Shown here: piece by piece, positions 32,760 through 44,250 of the stretch
How positions within the stretch are numbered: the stretch's first letter is position 1
Layout: each line of letters opens with the position of its first letter
Assembly (NCBI GenBank): GCA_019915135.1
Contig: JAHLMK010000005.1
Coordinates: 1,674,001-1,738,000, forward strand
Direction: 5' to 3'
From: Strobilurus pachycystidiatus
Taxonomy: Eukaryota; Basidiomycota; Agaricomycetes; Agaricales; Physalacriaceae
Length of the DNA stretch: 64,000 bases
Program-made: the position numbers and the translations under genes
Notes under the pieces: model-generated
Seen by the model: only the letters and a program-made list of their open reading frames with translations
Databases searched by the model: none
Told to the model about the DNA's origin: nothing

Positions 32760-33310
32760 TATAAAGGCCTTGTTGCCATCAATTTATTTCATTCTTCCTC
32801 CCGTCATTATGCCAGTGCGATGTACGATTGCCTTTGTCGTTGGCTTTCGAGTACTATTTGACCGCCACTGGGTATATCCTCACTCCGCTTCCGAGCTCTC
32901 CTGCTCACCGAGCTCCTCGTTGTCTTCAGGGTCGGACTCCGAGACTTACGCCGGCCTGGTGAGTGTCCCGTCTCATCCTCATCTCATCCTACCTAACGTA
33001 CTTGACTATTCCAGCTTGTGACTTCAATGTGAACTTCTCCTGCCTGGTCTCTGATGGTTCGTTCCGTCACTTGCACTATTCCGTCCCGTACTAACCAATG
33101 TCTTCCAGCTCCGTGTCTTGACTCTGAGTCTGCTCTTGTCCTCTGTTCTCTCTATCTGCGGCTCTGCGGTCTTGATCTCTGGGTCTGACAATGACTGGGA
33201 CTTGGCACAACTCACGCGTCAGTATATAGGTCATTCAAGTCTTTGCATTGGCCTCAGGACGTGGTATGTTTGCCATCCTTGACCATGATAATATCTAACT
33301 CACCTTCGGT
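32760..33310 (+). other. TATA-led module in U3, partly degraded
   Basis: TATAAAG at 32760-32766 and ATG at 32809. The first candidate intron of U1 and U2 is altered: the donor is GTATAT and the segment with the TAG acceptor is missing, so the frame now reads through (CSPSSSLSSGSDSE). The second and third intron signals persist. The in-frame TGA of exon 3 is retained. Confidence 0.35.
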
Positions 33311-34141
33311 GCTCGCCACAGAAATTCGGGTTAACTTGGCGTTCCCATCATAGCTGCGGACCCTCATTCGGACCCTTCACCCCACGTACATGTCCCGAAT
33401 CCCTTCAGAGCTGCTTCTGTATGTTGGTGAGTGTTGCGATTGTCACGATAGACGGGTGAATGACTTACATGTTCGCGGTATCATGAAGGTTGATTCAATC
33501 TTTGTCGGACTATTGCTTGTACGTCGCAAACATCAAATGTCGTCTCTGCTTATGTTCCATCCCTGACGTCCATGATGTCTGCGAGAGTATCATCGGCTTC
33601 TTGTTGTGCCAAAGGTAAGACCTTGTCCGACCAAGTTCTCCTCGTCAACTAAAGTACTTCCTTGATGTCAGGACCAAGTTTCAAGTCAAGCAGGCCCGTC
33701 AACGTAGGCTTGACAGACCCTCACGCGGTATACGACTCATATAGCAACTGCCCAACAACACTGCTAACCTGCAGATGCCAGTAAGTCCTGAGCCGCATCC
33801 GAGCCGCGTAGCCTTCACATAACAAAACTGGCAATTTCCAAGACATAGTAACACTAACGACAGTCAATTTTGGACAGTTTCAAGGCAGGATCAAGCCCGG
33901 GATTGAGATTAGGTATGTGCTCCCGCTGGGTCTCCTTCAATTTCCTGTCCAACAATCAGTACAGCATGCCCGAGGATTCGCAACCGGCCACGCCTTCTGG
34001 AACCCTAATCTAGGGGTACGACGCTTCCGTCCCCGCCCTCGCGCTCACTGAGGCGGGATGCCTATACTCGGATGGGTGGGCGGACCCCCACCAATGCTAC
34101 AGATGAAGTGAGTAGAGCACATCATCCTCAAGCTCTTTCAT

Positions 34142-35355
34142 TCACAATTCTTCAGAATTGGAGCCTTTTTTTCTTTTTTTTTGGCGGGAGGACGGGTTGG
34201 ACTTGACTGATTTAAACTTCGCGTGTGAACATAGCGTAGCCAAAAAGCTTAATTTCAGACCTGATACTATACACCAAAAGTACTGTACGGTCTGACCGAG
34301 AGAAGCCAGGAACATGAGGAAGGCTACGGAGAAGCCCTCGAGTGGATGCGGAGCGAATCGACTCGTCTGGTAGATTGAAATGTAAGACAGGAGCCAGCGG
34401 AGCAATTGAGGCTGGATGAACGCAAGGCAGTCGGAGACGAGTTTGATACAGGCCGCGATAACAAAAGGACCTCCATACGCGACGAAGAGCGCTCTCCACA
34501 GGGGACTATTAGGCAATCAGTAACTTACATGCATGCAAAAAGAGCTGTAATCGTACCGTTTTTTGAGCGCCTTCTGACGCTTCTCGCCCAAGATGACAGA
34601 ATCATCTTGGGGGCGGAGAGATGGCAGATCGTTCTCGGTGATGTATTGGGTTGCGCCCTTCTTCATGAGAGGTGTCATCCAAGAGAAGAACCAGATGCTG
34701 AACAAGTTGGCTGTGATGACTGGACTGGCGGGCGGCTCATTCTCCGTGGTTTGTTTCTCGGGTACCCGCTCTGGGCCGACGCATTCAATGAAGAACGACA
34801 GGAGGCCGAAGCCGGCAGACGCGCATTTCAGGGCGAGGGTGAGGCGAGATACGGGAGAGTCAGCGGCGACTACAGTTCGGATCCAGATTGCCAAGGCTAA
34901 GATGTAGACGGGCCAATAGAGGAGCACAATGGTGGAAGAGCGGCGGGTGCGGGTGTGATTGTAGTAAGTCAACGCAATAGATGCCGCAAGGGCGACTGGC
35001 TCCAGGATGTAGGATTGAAGTACCGGCACACATTTGTGAAGAAAGATGGTGAGAACCAGGTTGGCAATGGCGACGGACAGTGCTAAGGACAGCAAAGCCT
35101 GAAACGACTATGTTAGCGCAATAGAATACGAGTCGGCCAATGGCGTACAATCTTTGAGCGCAATAACCATCGGCTTTTAGTAGTCAACTCTTGCTTGTCT
35201 TTGAGGAATGAAGTGAACGTTCGCAGCACAGACGACACCAGCAATATCGTGTACAGTGTTGATAGAAGGATGCCTTCTTCAAAACAGGGCGTCAAGTCAA
35301 AAGACCGCTTGGCAGATACGACCGCCCATCCCTCAACGTCGCGGCAGGAGGCCAT
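34142..35355 (-). pseudogene. Truncated ABC transporter copy 4 (TMD0-L0 module, 370 codons open)
   Basis: Exons 35355-35149, 35098-34557 and 34505-34142, with the same breakpoint as copies 2 and 3. Its exon 1 is closer to the full gene (shared KRSFD) than to copies 2 and 3. It has private changes (HKCVPVLQ; GEKRQKALKK) and a different chimeric tail end (KKGSNSEEL), yet the frame is still open and the total length unchanged. This is the only ABC copy that still has the regulator gene directly upstream. Confidence 0.8.
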
Positions 35356-35736
35356 CTTGCGACAAGATGAGTTGACGCTGTTGAGCGACGCGCAAGAGCG
35401 AAAGAAATGTCGCTTTAGTCACCAGGGCCGCCGGCAATTATCTTTATCGTGATTGGCAATTGACCGTTGAATTCAAGTACTGCACTGTTCGGATGCCCAG
35501 TTGTATAGTAGACTGATGTTAGTTATGTACAGTAGGCTTGGGCGGTGTACCAGATGACAAGAGCATGTACTGCAACAAGTCTGATCGCACCAACAAGAGC
35601 GATACTAGTAAGTAATAAGTATACTGATGTGCTCTAGTTTCATATTACTATTCTGATGATAGTAGTGTACAAATTGGAAGGATATAGTATAGCATATAAG
35701 ATATAACCTCAAAGCAAAAGGAAACCCGTACCCAGG
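35356..35736. other. Original regulator-ABC intergenic region
   Basis: Non-coding sequence between the regulator stop and ABC copy 4. Its part from about 35490 is duplicated at 4836-5061. It is A/T-rich with TATAGTATAGCATATAAG-like runs near 35685. No gene is visible. Confidence 0.6.
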
Positions 35737-38427
35737 TCAAGACAGCAAAGTGTCCAACCATCTGCCAGCCTGTCCATCCACAACGATATCCTCGCTACTG
35801 CTGAAGATACCGCGAGGACTGATCCCCTCCGCCTCGAACAGAGAGCCATCTACCGTCCCAAACATAGCCGGAGGCGACAGGTTATCGAACACAGCCGTAT
35901 AATCCAAGGTGGAATAATCATCAATCATCGGCTCACCCCAGCCACCCCAGAGCGTCTGCATGACGTCCCCAGGTTCAGAATCTATATTCATCATCAAAGG
36001 GTCTGGCGTCTGGTTCGCAATGGACTCAGCCGTGGCAGAGCCATCAGTGTCGTCGATGGACTCTTCGTCATCACCATTGAAGGGAGCGGAATCTGTACCC
36101 AGAGCCTCCTCCTTCTGGCACCTCTCCACCAAAATCCCCGCAAGAGTCTCAAAGATCTCGCGGTACTTCTCCGTCCCGTGCCACCCATCCCCGAAATCAC
36201 CCAGCAGCTCACGACACCTTCCCACTATCTCCGTAGTCCGCCGCCTCCATTGTCGATTTTGCAAATTGCGGTCGTTCGTTCCATACTCGCATAGGCAGTA
36301 CAAAAGACTGATGGAACTGGTGAACACTTGCAGTAAGTGGATATGATTGACGGCGATGCGCCGGCGGCGGTGCAGACCCCAGAATGCTTCCAAGCAGCGC
36401 TCACTGGCTCGTCGTAAGATAAGAAGCTGTTCCTTGTTTGGAGTAGGAAGAAGTGGAGAAGGACGGTAGAGCGCACATAAGATGAGATTGTACGCCATGG
36501 AAAAATAGAGGCGATTGGTGTGACCTTTGCCTGGCGGAGTGGTTTGAAGAGGTACCGGAGTCGAGCGGTACCACGTATCGACAAGGGAGTGGATGGATGA
36601 TAGAACGACTGCTGGTGTGCGTTTTGAACTCCCTGCAGCGATGACGCTTGGTGAGGAGGAAGCCGACACAGCGTAGACTTCCTTCATGATTATGCCATAC
36701 AATCTCCTCTGACGGATGATATGATGTGTGTAGTAGACGAATGGGTTCCCGGTGCCATCTAGAGAAGGAAGCTTCGAGATTTGTCAGTATTTGCAAGCAA
36801 AGGAAGGAAATACCGGTACCTCAACATCGATATCCTCATCTGCTATTCCCAAAGGTCGTACTAAAGTGAAGCCTGCCACCCTGTCGAAGTTATACACACT
36901 CCACCATGTCCGTCTTCGTCTCTCCAATTCCTCGGGCGAGGCGCGGTCTGCACCCATTCTCCGATGCAAGCCAAGGCCTATCGCCAGTCGCATAGCAGAT
37001 CCTAGCGTAGCCCATAGTGAAGGACCATCGACGTTGAATGTCGTGAAAATGCAGAGGAGTAGAAGATTCTGGACGCAATCCTGCAAGGAAGCCAATTAGT
37101 GATGTACTAGAAACACATGGGAACATAGATCCATACAATATCCTCCTTTTCCAGCATTGAGTCAAGTTCCTGCAGAGCGCGATGGTAATACGATGTGGAA
37201 GCTCCCCAAGCCCCTCCCCCCGGAATTTGCTGTACGTTGGTAGTACCAATAGCAAGGACCAAGAAAACGCGGAAGATAGTCTGACGATGAGCAGTTGATG
37301 CAGATCCAGGAAATGGATCATCCATCTGGTACAGACCTTCGAGTCTGTACACAATCATAAGCAACGTAAAAAAACGGGGGAGACCGGATTACGAACTCTG
37401 ATTTAAATTGACTCTTCTCCAGAAATGGGTAGACGACACCGTTGTTGTTGAAATAACCGTCCATCATGACAAGAGCGTCCTCGTAGTCGGGTAGTTGAAC
37501 ATGACTTGTCCCCGCTGCACCTAGAGTTGAGCTCCTTTCGGGTCCACATCGTCCAAGCGGGGTCGCGTCGACGAGGAATGTGGGATCGCTATCACGAGGT
37601 CGAAGGCAAAGGATCTGTTTCGTGACGCGGGCAAACGAGGAAGACGGTTTCTCGTCGTCGCGAGAACGGTCCGTCGGAGGGCCAGAGAAAGAGGAAAGCA
37701 TAGGCGAAGACGATACATGCGCCACATTATCCGCCAGTGCGACATTGGAGTACGGTTGTGGGTGGTGGCGGTGATGCAGTGGGTGTTTCTGAGGCAGCTC
37801 TGGCTGATTGAAGGGCAAGACGGGGACCGCGCCTGTTTCCAAGTTGCGAATGTTCTCAACCCCAAGAGCGGCCACCAAGCGCTCGAGCCATGCAACGCGT
37901 GTATTGAGAGCTTCATTCTGTGTAATGAGTCCCTCGACATACCTTTACAAGCGTTCAGCGCGTTATTCACGGTAAGTGAGAAGAAGGCCCACCCAGGATG
38001 CGTCTTGTCGGTCACCCGTAGGTCAAAGATGCATGAAATCTTTGCCTTAACACCTAGTACGACCCAGTTGAGCATGAACCTATCCTGGGCGAAATGATCA
38101 CCACGCACAATTAGAGCAGGCAGGGGTCAAACGATCACATTTACGCTTGCGCTTGCGACAATGCTGGCAAGCTAAGATGAAATTTATACATAGATGAGTA
38201 TATACAGTAGTCTCAGTCAAAAGTGAAAGGAACCCACCCTGGGTGCTCGAGTCAAAAGTCTTGCTCATCACCTTGGGTATCCGGGCATGGCGCACAGGTC
38301 CGCCTTCGGGCTCGCGCCCATCGTGGCCATGTGTCCCGTCGAAGTATCCGCCATCGGAGTCGGCCGCGCTGTATAGCAGGGCGGCGGTGGCGCCACCTCC
38401 GCCTAGAGAGGACGACTGGGAGGGCAT
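35737..38427 (-). CDS. Zn2Cys6 transcription factor with fungal-specific TF domain
   Basis: Starts at an ATG at 38427 (MPSQSSSLGGG). Exon 2 encodes the binuclear cluster. With an intron at 38108-38054 the cysteines have exact C-X2-C-X6-C-X6-C-X2-C-X6-C spacing (CQHCRKRKRKC...CSNCVKAKISC). A heptad-like stretch (GLITQNEALNTRVAWLERL) would dimerise. The middle region (ATLGSAMRLAIGLGLHRR...ERRRRTWWSVYNFDR, about 36900-37095) is the signature of the fungal-specific TF domain, and the last exon (from about 36702) ends in an acidic, probably activating C-terminus. Such proteins bind CGG-type sites and often control adjacent transporters. Head-to-tail placement with the ABC gene suggests that role, which is inference. 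Its last 43 codons are duplicated at 5062-5190. Confidence 0.9.
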
Positions 38428-38774
38428 GTCGACATGGGGGTTGAATAAGTAAAGGAATCAATTTCAAATCCAACGATAAGATACGCTGCCGCCGGCATGT
38501 GCAGCTGCAGTAGAACTCCAACCATCATCTCTTTCGTGCTATTTCCACTATACGCTGAATGTCAGACGGCAGCCACGTCAAGGTAAGCCAGTCTGAGCTG
38601 AAATATACAAACCTAGCTCTGAAGTATATCACACACCTCAGTCACCCGCTCGCAGTCGTCAATATCTCCATCTTGTCTGCCAGATTCAGGCAAACTCGAT
38701 TCTAAACAAACGCGAGCGCGCTCTAGTCGTCGCCTCGCTGAAACGTCTCAGAAATCAAGTACTGGGATTATTAT
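38428..38774. promoter_or_regulatory. Divergent promoter region, regulator / F-box gene
   Basis: The 347 bp between two divergent starts. No TATA box or known operator stands out and there is no other gene. Confidence 0.4.
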
Positions 38775-40234
38775 ATGTCACCTCAAAAACCCGATCCCGT
38801 TCTGGTGTGTCTGATATCTTATCTGACATACGGGCACACGAGAACCTTCTTGCCTGCTCGCCCATCTCTCGACTTCCCAACGAGCTCCTGTATGAGATTT
38901 TTCTCCGCTATTCAGATGCCTGTCGTCGAGATGCCCTTACACGAGTATGGGATTTCAGCACATCCTCTCCAACTGCTCTGACTGAGTCAATAAACGCACC
39001 CTTCACACTCTTTCGAGTCTGCAAGCGCTGGCAGGTGCTAGTTGCGTCAGAAGCGCGACTGTGGACATTTGTTTCGATACCCATCCTACCCCCGACCGGC
39101 AACCACTTACTCGATAACCTGCGGATCACACGTACAGGCAACAGGATTGTCGCTCACATAAAGCATTGTCAATCCCAACCGATCCATCTCTTATGTTTCA
39201 TTGCCATTGACTCTGCCGATTCCGGTGTAAATGTTGTTCTTGGATCCGGATCTGTTAACATTACTCTTGAACACTGCTCACATCTCACCATCCTTTCTCG
39301 CGCGCCATGGCTTCGCTTCCTGCCTGCCGGTGACGGCGGCGGCGGCGGCACTCCCACCCTACCGCGCCTTGAAAGTCTGCGAGTATACCTGCGTCCTTAC
39401 GCTGAAGTCCAAGGCATTAGTGATGTCCTCCAGCTCACCACTAAACTCCGTCACCTCGAGTTCAGCGGAGCGGAAGCATCCTGGTTTCATGCTTTGCTAG
39501 ACTCTTTGATTGTCACCCATTTACATTTAACCCTTCTACACATCATTGCCCCCAGCGGCACATCCGTCGCCGATGAATTTCTGACTATTCTGAAATATTA
39601 CCCTTTCCTCGAGACCGTCCACCTGAACACAGTGGGAGACTTTAGCCCAGCTGGCGCACAGGCCCAGGCACACGTTTTTCACGCCTACATTACACGTCTC
39701 CGAGTCGATGACATGCACAGTGTACCGGTGGTATTCAACTCATTGACCCTCCCAAATCTCACTAGCCTCAGTCTGACATGGGCACAGAGCGGCGATGCTG
39801 CGCGTTGGCCATCGCACAGGCTTCTCGAGTTCCTGAACCGGTCACAATGCGTACTCACCGAGTTGAGTCTCGCAGGTCCACCGTGCGACACTGGAGGCAT
39901 GACGGAGATCTTCCGGACGCAGCCTTCCATCTGTTCACTCAAATTGCGCTACGACGGCCGTGGCCCGCCCGTTGCTGGCGTGAACTCCCCCGACCTCCGA
40001 AGCCTCTTCGATGCGAGCATTTGTCCTGCCCTCAGGGAGCTCTTTATCCATGGGGTTATATTCTCCCAGCTGGGGCTCCTACGGCAGCTGCTTCGGGGAC
40101 ACAAAACTAACATCCGCCTTTGTGAACTGGGCTTCATCATGCGGAAGCGTACGACTGAAATCAAACTTCGTACGGCGCTGAAGAGGGAGCCGTTGCCGAA
40201 TGACCTGATTCGCGTGTCGGTGTTCTGGAAGTAG
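38775..40234 (+). CDS. F-box protein with leucine-rich-like C-terminus
   Basis: F-box near the N-terminus (ISRLPNELLYEIFLRYSDACR, then FRVCKRWQVLV) followed by about 400 residues with LRR-like periodicity (LTSLSLTW, LTELSLAG, SICSLKLRY). This is the usual architecture of the large Agaricomycete F-box family, whose members act as substrate adaptors of SCF ubiquitin ligases. The long frame has no ATG before the F-box. An ATG at 38775 comes into frame if a 38-nt intron (38805-38842, GTGTGT...GAG) is removed, giving MSPQKPDPVL then NLLACSP. If that splice is not used, the start is unclear. The target is unknown. Confidence 0.8.
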
Positions 40235-40441
40235 ACGGAAGTCCAGGATTGTCAGTTGATTCGGGTCTACGCGGGGATTGGTCTGAGCCTATCCTGGGAG
40301 ACAGTATATCTTCCCTCATCTCCCTCATCACCCACAGTTTCTTTTTTCTCCCTTGCTGGTATATACAGGTTGATCTTACTGGGGGGAATATCTCGGGAGA
40401 GCTCTTGAGCATCGTGGTTGCAGTTCATAGTATATATTCAA

Positions 40442-43400
40442 CTACTCTAGCACATGCAGTGCTTGCGAAATAGGGCTATCATCTATCAATATCTGGTCGT
40501 CCATGATCCATATTGGTAATCTCTGAGACGTGTCCGACTGCGAGCTAAAGCTCTTCACGCGTTTCATGACAGAGGCAATGTTCTCGGCACAGACGACAAG
40601 GAGGCCTCTTTCAGCCCATGCAGCCCTTGCGTCTCCGGTCCATCCACAGCCTTCGAAGACACTGTCGACATCGGGAATGAAGTTGATGGACGGCATTTGC
40701 CTCCGCCACGCTTCGACTAAGGTCGGGCCACCGTTGCATACGTGCCACATGGTGGTGTTCTTGAACTTGTCCGCTGTCAACCTGGAGGCGCCCAGTAAAG
40801 GCTCTGACTTGGAGGCAGGTACTCGCCTCGGTCTTGTGGGTGACGATTTCGGAGTCGGCATCGAGTAGGTCCTTGACGACAGGGAAGATGACATAGTTGC
40901 GGATCGGTCTACAGTCGTTTGTTGACGAGGTCGCTTTGGAGGAGATGCTTCAAGTCGTTTGGGACTTCCGTCTCGGCGTCTCTTTGTATGGCAGCCAAGT
41001 TGTCGACAAAAGGCCTCTATGCGCTTGGTGATATTTGCTGAGTCTCTGACACTCGGAGGCTGGGACCCTGCGAACAGTACAGCCATCTCCATGTCGGATT
41101 TCTTGGACTGCGTATCGCGTCCACACGCTTCCCGAGCGATCTCATGGAGTTCCTGTTTGGTATTGGCTTCCCGCCAAGGTCTTTCGTGTGATCTGTGAAC
41201 TTTGGAAAGTCTCGGAAAGCGCAGCTCATATCGCTAGTCAAAATTCTAAGTTTGCTGTGAGAGAGCTCGAGGTATAGACTCGTTACTCACGCGACGTCCT
41301 CTCGCGACAGTGAATCCAGCACCATAGATTTCGGCGACCAGAGGGACATTCAGCAAGAGTCTTGGCTTTCCTATCTGATCAAACAAAGTAAAGTCGTAGT
41401 CTGGCATTTGGCCCGCCTGATAGACGTGAGTATTCCATGTACTCAAAAGGACACGCAGTCCACCTCATGTTTGAGCTCATCCCACTTGGTATGATACGCT
41501 GCGTTCAGCCAGAAGTTGAGGCTTTCAAGGCCACCTCTATCCAGAGCGGGGCCGTATTCTGCTGTAAAATATATGTCGAAATGAGGCCGCAAACCCGGCT
41601 GTATGATGTTAGCAGCCTGTGGCGGGTTAGCAGCATATGAACATTCTTACATTCGCTTCCATCTCCTTGGAATTAGTCCAAACTCCAAGGTAGAGCGTTG
41701 TGAGGACATCAGTTGTAACTGCACACCGTTCTTCAGTACAAACACGGCCCCAAGTCAGGGCCTTCGCTCACCATGCAAGCCAGAGGCGCGTTTCTTATTC
41801 CAGCCAGCTCCGAGAAGAACAACGTCTACAGCATCTCCGACGCCTGAGCATCCGTTAGCACAAGCAAGAGTTGGGAAGATCAAACCAACCTGGGATGTAG
41901 TCTCTCTTCATTTTTACCCACGGACTGCTCCAAAACTGATTATAGAATCCGTTATCGGCTTTCAGCATGAGTCCCTCCTCGAAATTCGCGTATGTCTCAG
42001 CGCAAAGATGAGCGAGGTCTCGTTCTGCCTTCGCCCGGTCCCCCATGTTTATCGAAAATCGTTTGGATAGCATGGCCTGACCGTCCTCGGCACCGATGAT
42101 CGACTCAAGAATGGTTCTCCGTTCGAGGTACGGATGACGCAGGAGAGATTTTCCGTCAAGGTAAAGAACATCAAAAAAGACCAGCGCGAGGTGGCGTACG
42201 TCATCGTCAACAGACATGAGTGAGGATGTATCACTGTCTTGGTCCTCCGCAGGGGTTGCAAAGGCTTTAGAGCGGACGCCTTCTGCGGTCGTTCTTATGA
42301 GTTCTCGGATCCTCCAAAACTCTGATGAGACACATGAGCGAAGAGCAATGAACCGTCGATCAAGGATATCTACCGTCGATACGTTGTTCCACGTCATTAT
42401 AGGCAACCATTTCCGCATCGAGAATAACACTATGCCGGACGCGTCCGGGAGAGTTTGGACCAAACACAGCGTCTCGGGCGATGTCATGAACGGCGGATCG
42501 GTCTTTGGTCGAATTGCGTTGGCTCTTACTGAATATCGTAACGTCGGGTTTTCCGCCATCAACGCGTTCGAGATGAATCTGCGCTCGCTCTCCGTCGTAC
42601 TTGATCTCTGCCCATAGCGTTTTGACGTGTTTGTTGCGGTAGCACTCAATAGCGTGATGGGCACTGACGCCCTTCGTAGACCTGGGAATCTACAGATGTC
42701 ATTTTCATTGCCTCGAGTGAGAAAGTGCGACGACTTACGAGGATCGGTACTCGCAGAGTAGGAGGTGCGAAGTTTCGTCCTTCCTCCCATGCCTTACATG
42801 CCTCGTCAAACGTGCCTCTGCGTTTGTAGTTCTTCGACATCTCCTTCGTGGGATCCCACACATTCATGGCGTCTACTTTCGACAACTCATAGAAGGAAGT
42901 GGTGTTGAACTTCAGAAGTACATCCTGCACGCCGGTACCGTTTGGGACACGATACAGTATCGGCTTGAGATCCTTGAGAATAATTTCGACTAGAAACCCG
43001 GCACATTCCGGCTCCAGATGACTGAACACATCACGTATGACATGCACGCGCTTTCTGTGGTCGCCTGAGTGTTTCTCACGAACGCTATCGTCTGAATAAG
43101 GTGACATTGCAGCAAGTTCTGTCAGAAACACGTCAATCTGTTGCAGTGACAGAGCGTTCTTGGGAACCTGGATAATAGTCATATTGATGGGCCTCAAGAT
43201 ATATAGTCGTCGGAGACTTACCGTCGCTATGTCCCGCATGGCATTCCGCACTTCGAGGCCCAGGCAACCTGACGAGCCAGCCTGGTCCCAATTCTTAAAC
43301 CTCAACTTGTCAGGGAGACCCAGAGCCTCAGCTACGACACGGCCCAGTGCAGGCTCTTTCATATGATACTGGCGGTGAGTATCATCCTCCGGGAACAGAA

Positions 43401-43697
43401 GCTTGAAGATAATCGCTGTCGTGCCCTTGGGCGGGTTGGGATATAGCTTATGGAACCTCTCCACCCATAGAGCGAATCTTCGCAGAGCAGGCCGTTCCTT
43501 TTCTGTCGTGCGCGTCCACTTTCGCTTTTGAATTGTTGGCGGCTCAATTTTTGTGATTGCAATGAGTAAGGACACGAAACTGGTGGGGCGGGAACGTCAA
43601 GACAATGCAGCCGAGTGAGATAGGAGGGACGCGTAACTCACAAATTGAACTTGACGTTATCAGTCTCGCCGCCAGATTCTAAATCCAGAGCAGGCAT
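40442..43697 (-). CDS. ATP-dependent DNA ligase, LIG4-like
   Basis: Begins at an ATG at 43697 (MPALDLESGG) and ends with a TAG at 40442. The N-terminal part (LLFPEDDTHRQYHMKEPALG) matches the DNA-binding domain of ligase IV-type enzymes. The nucleotidyltransferase core has motif I KYDGER (AMP-accepting lysine, near 42600), motif III LVFFDVLYLDG, motif IV EEGLMLKA and motif V WVKMKRDYIPG. Motif VI resembles ELRFPRLSKVHRS (near 41210). An intron after RIDG (donor GTAGAT) is needed to keep the core in frame. The C-terminal ~200 residues contain a basic, proline-rich stretch and a region I do not recognise; no tandem BRCT domains are apparent. It probably seals nicks or ends in DNA repair. Family membership is clear; orthology to LIG4 is not. 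Confidence 0.85.
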
Positions 43698-44250
43698 TTT
43701 TGACTCTGTGAGCAGCTGTAGGTTGATGATGGTGGTCTGAGGACAAGACGCGCCCGGTCTCGTGACTTTGATCGGAGGTAAGTTTTTCGTGTCTCAGACT
43801 GAGACTCAGAGTCACTATCTCAGTCTGACTCTATCTGAGTATTTTGACAATGTACTCCTTCAGGCCAAAAACTGGTACAGGTCAACCGATGGTCAAACAA
43901 ATGACCCCAGATAGCCCTCAAAATCTCATATGTATTATGAGAGTCCCGGAAACAACTTGTGGTAACTAGCTGTATATATCGTATATCGTTTCCCCTGTTT
44001 GATTGCCCGAGTCGACGTTCGAGCGCTGTACTTACAGCATTTATAGTTCTGATGAATGCAAATGATCTGTACCTGTATGTACATATGGACTTGCAGTTAC
44101 TTCCCATCAAAGTTGACATCAATCCACTGTGGCGCATCGACAAAAAAAAAAGATCGCACAAACCGTGTGTCGGTGCGCAGCCTCGCCTCCGCTCTACACT
44201 CAGCAAAGAATGGTATAACCGCAGGGTAGGTTAGCGCATATTGAATTCTC
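43698..44250. other. Intergenic region with one copy of a ~75-bp dispersed repeat
   Basis: No gene seen. About 44065-44140 (around TGTACATATGGACTT and CACTGTGGCGCATC) matches 46609-46687 on the far side of the MYND gene, in the same orientation. An A run and a GAGTCTCAGTCTGA-like repetitive patch (43795-43835) are also present. Confidence 0.6.

Larger units (their letters stand above)
19836..35460. repeat. Tandem unit U3, interrupted by a LINE
   Basis: Third copy. Removing the 8.8-kb LINE and one target-site copy leaves about 6.8 kb, the same length as the other units. The left half (19836-22380) has the C/T tract, A/T-rich piece and block array. The right half (31180-34289) has the rest of the 136-bp direct repeat, the TATA module and the ABC junction. 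The right half differs from U1 and U2 by scattered substitutions and small indels, so it was not part of the recent homogenisation. Beyond the ABC copy it runs into the original regulator flank. Confidence 0.85.

Noticed and set aside
5191..35460. Helitron or Starship origin for the tandem unit
   Set aside because: Capture of a gene fragment suggested a Helitron, but there is no Rep/helicase or tyrosine recombinase and no clear TC...CTRR ends; tandem arrangement fits segmental duplication better.
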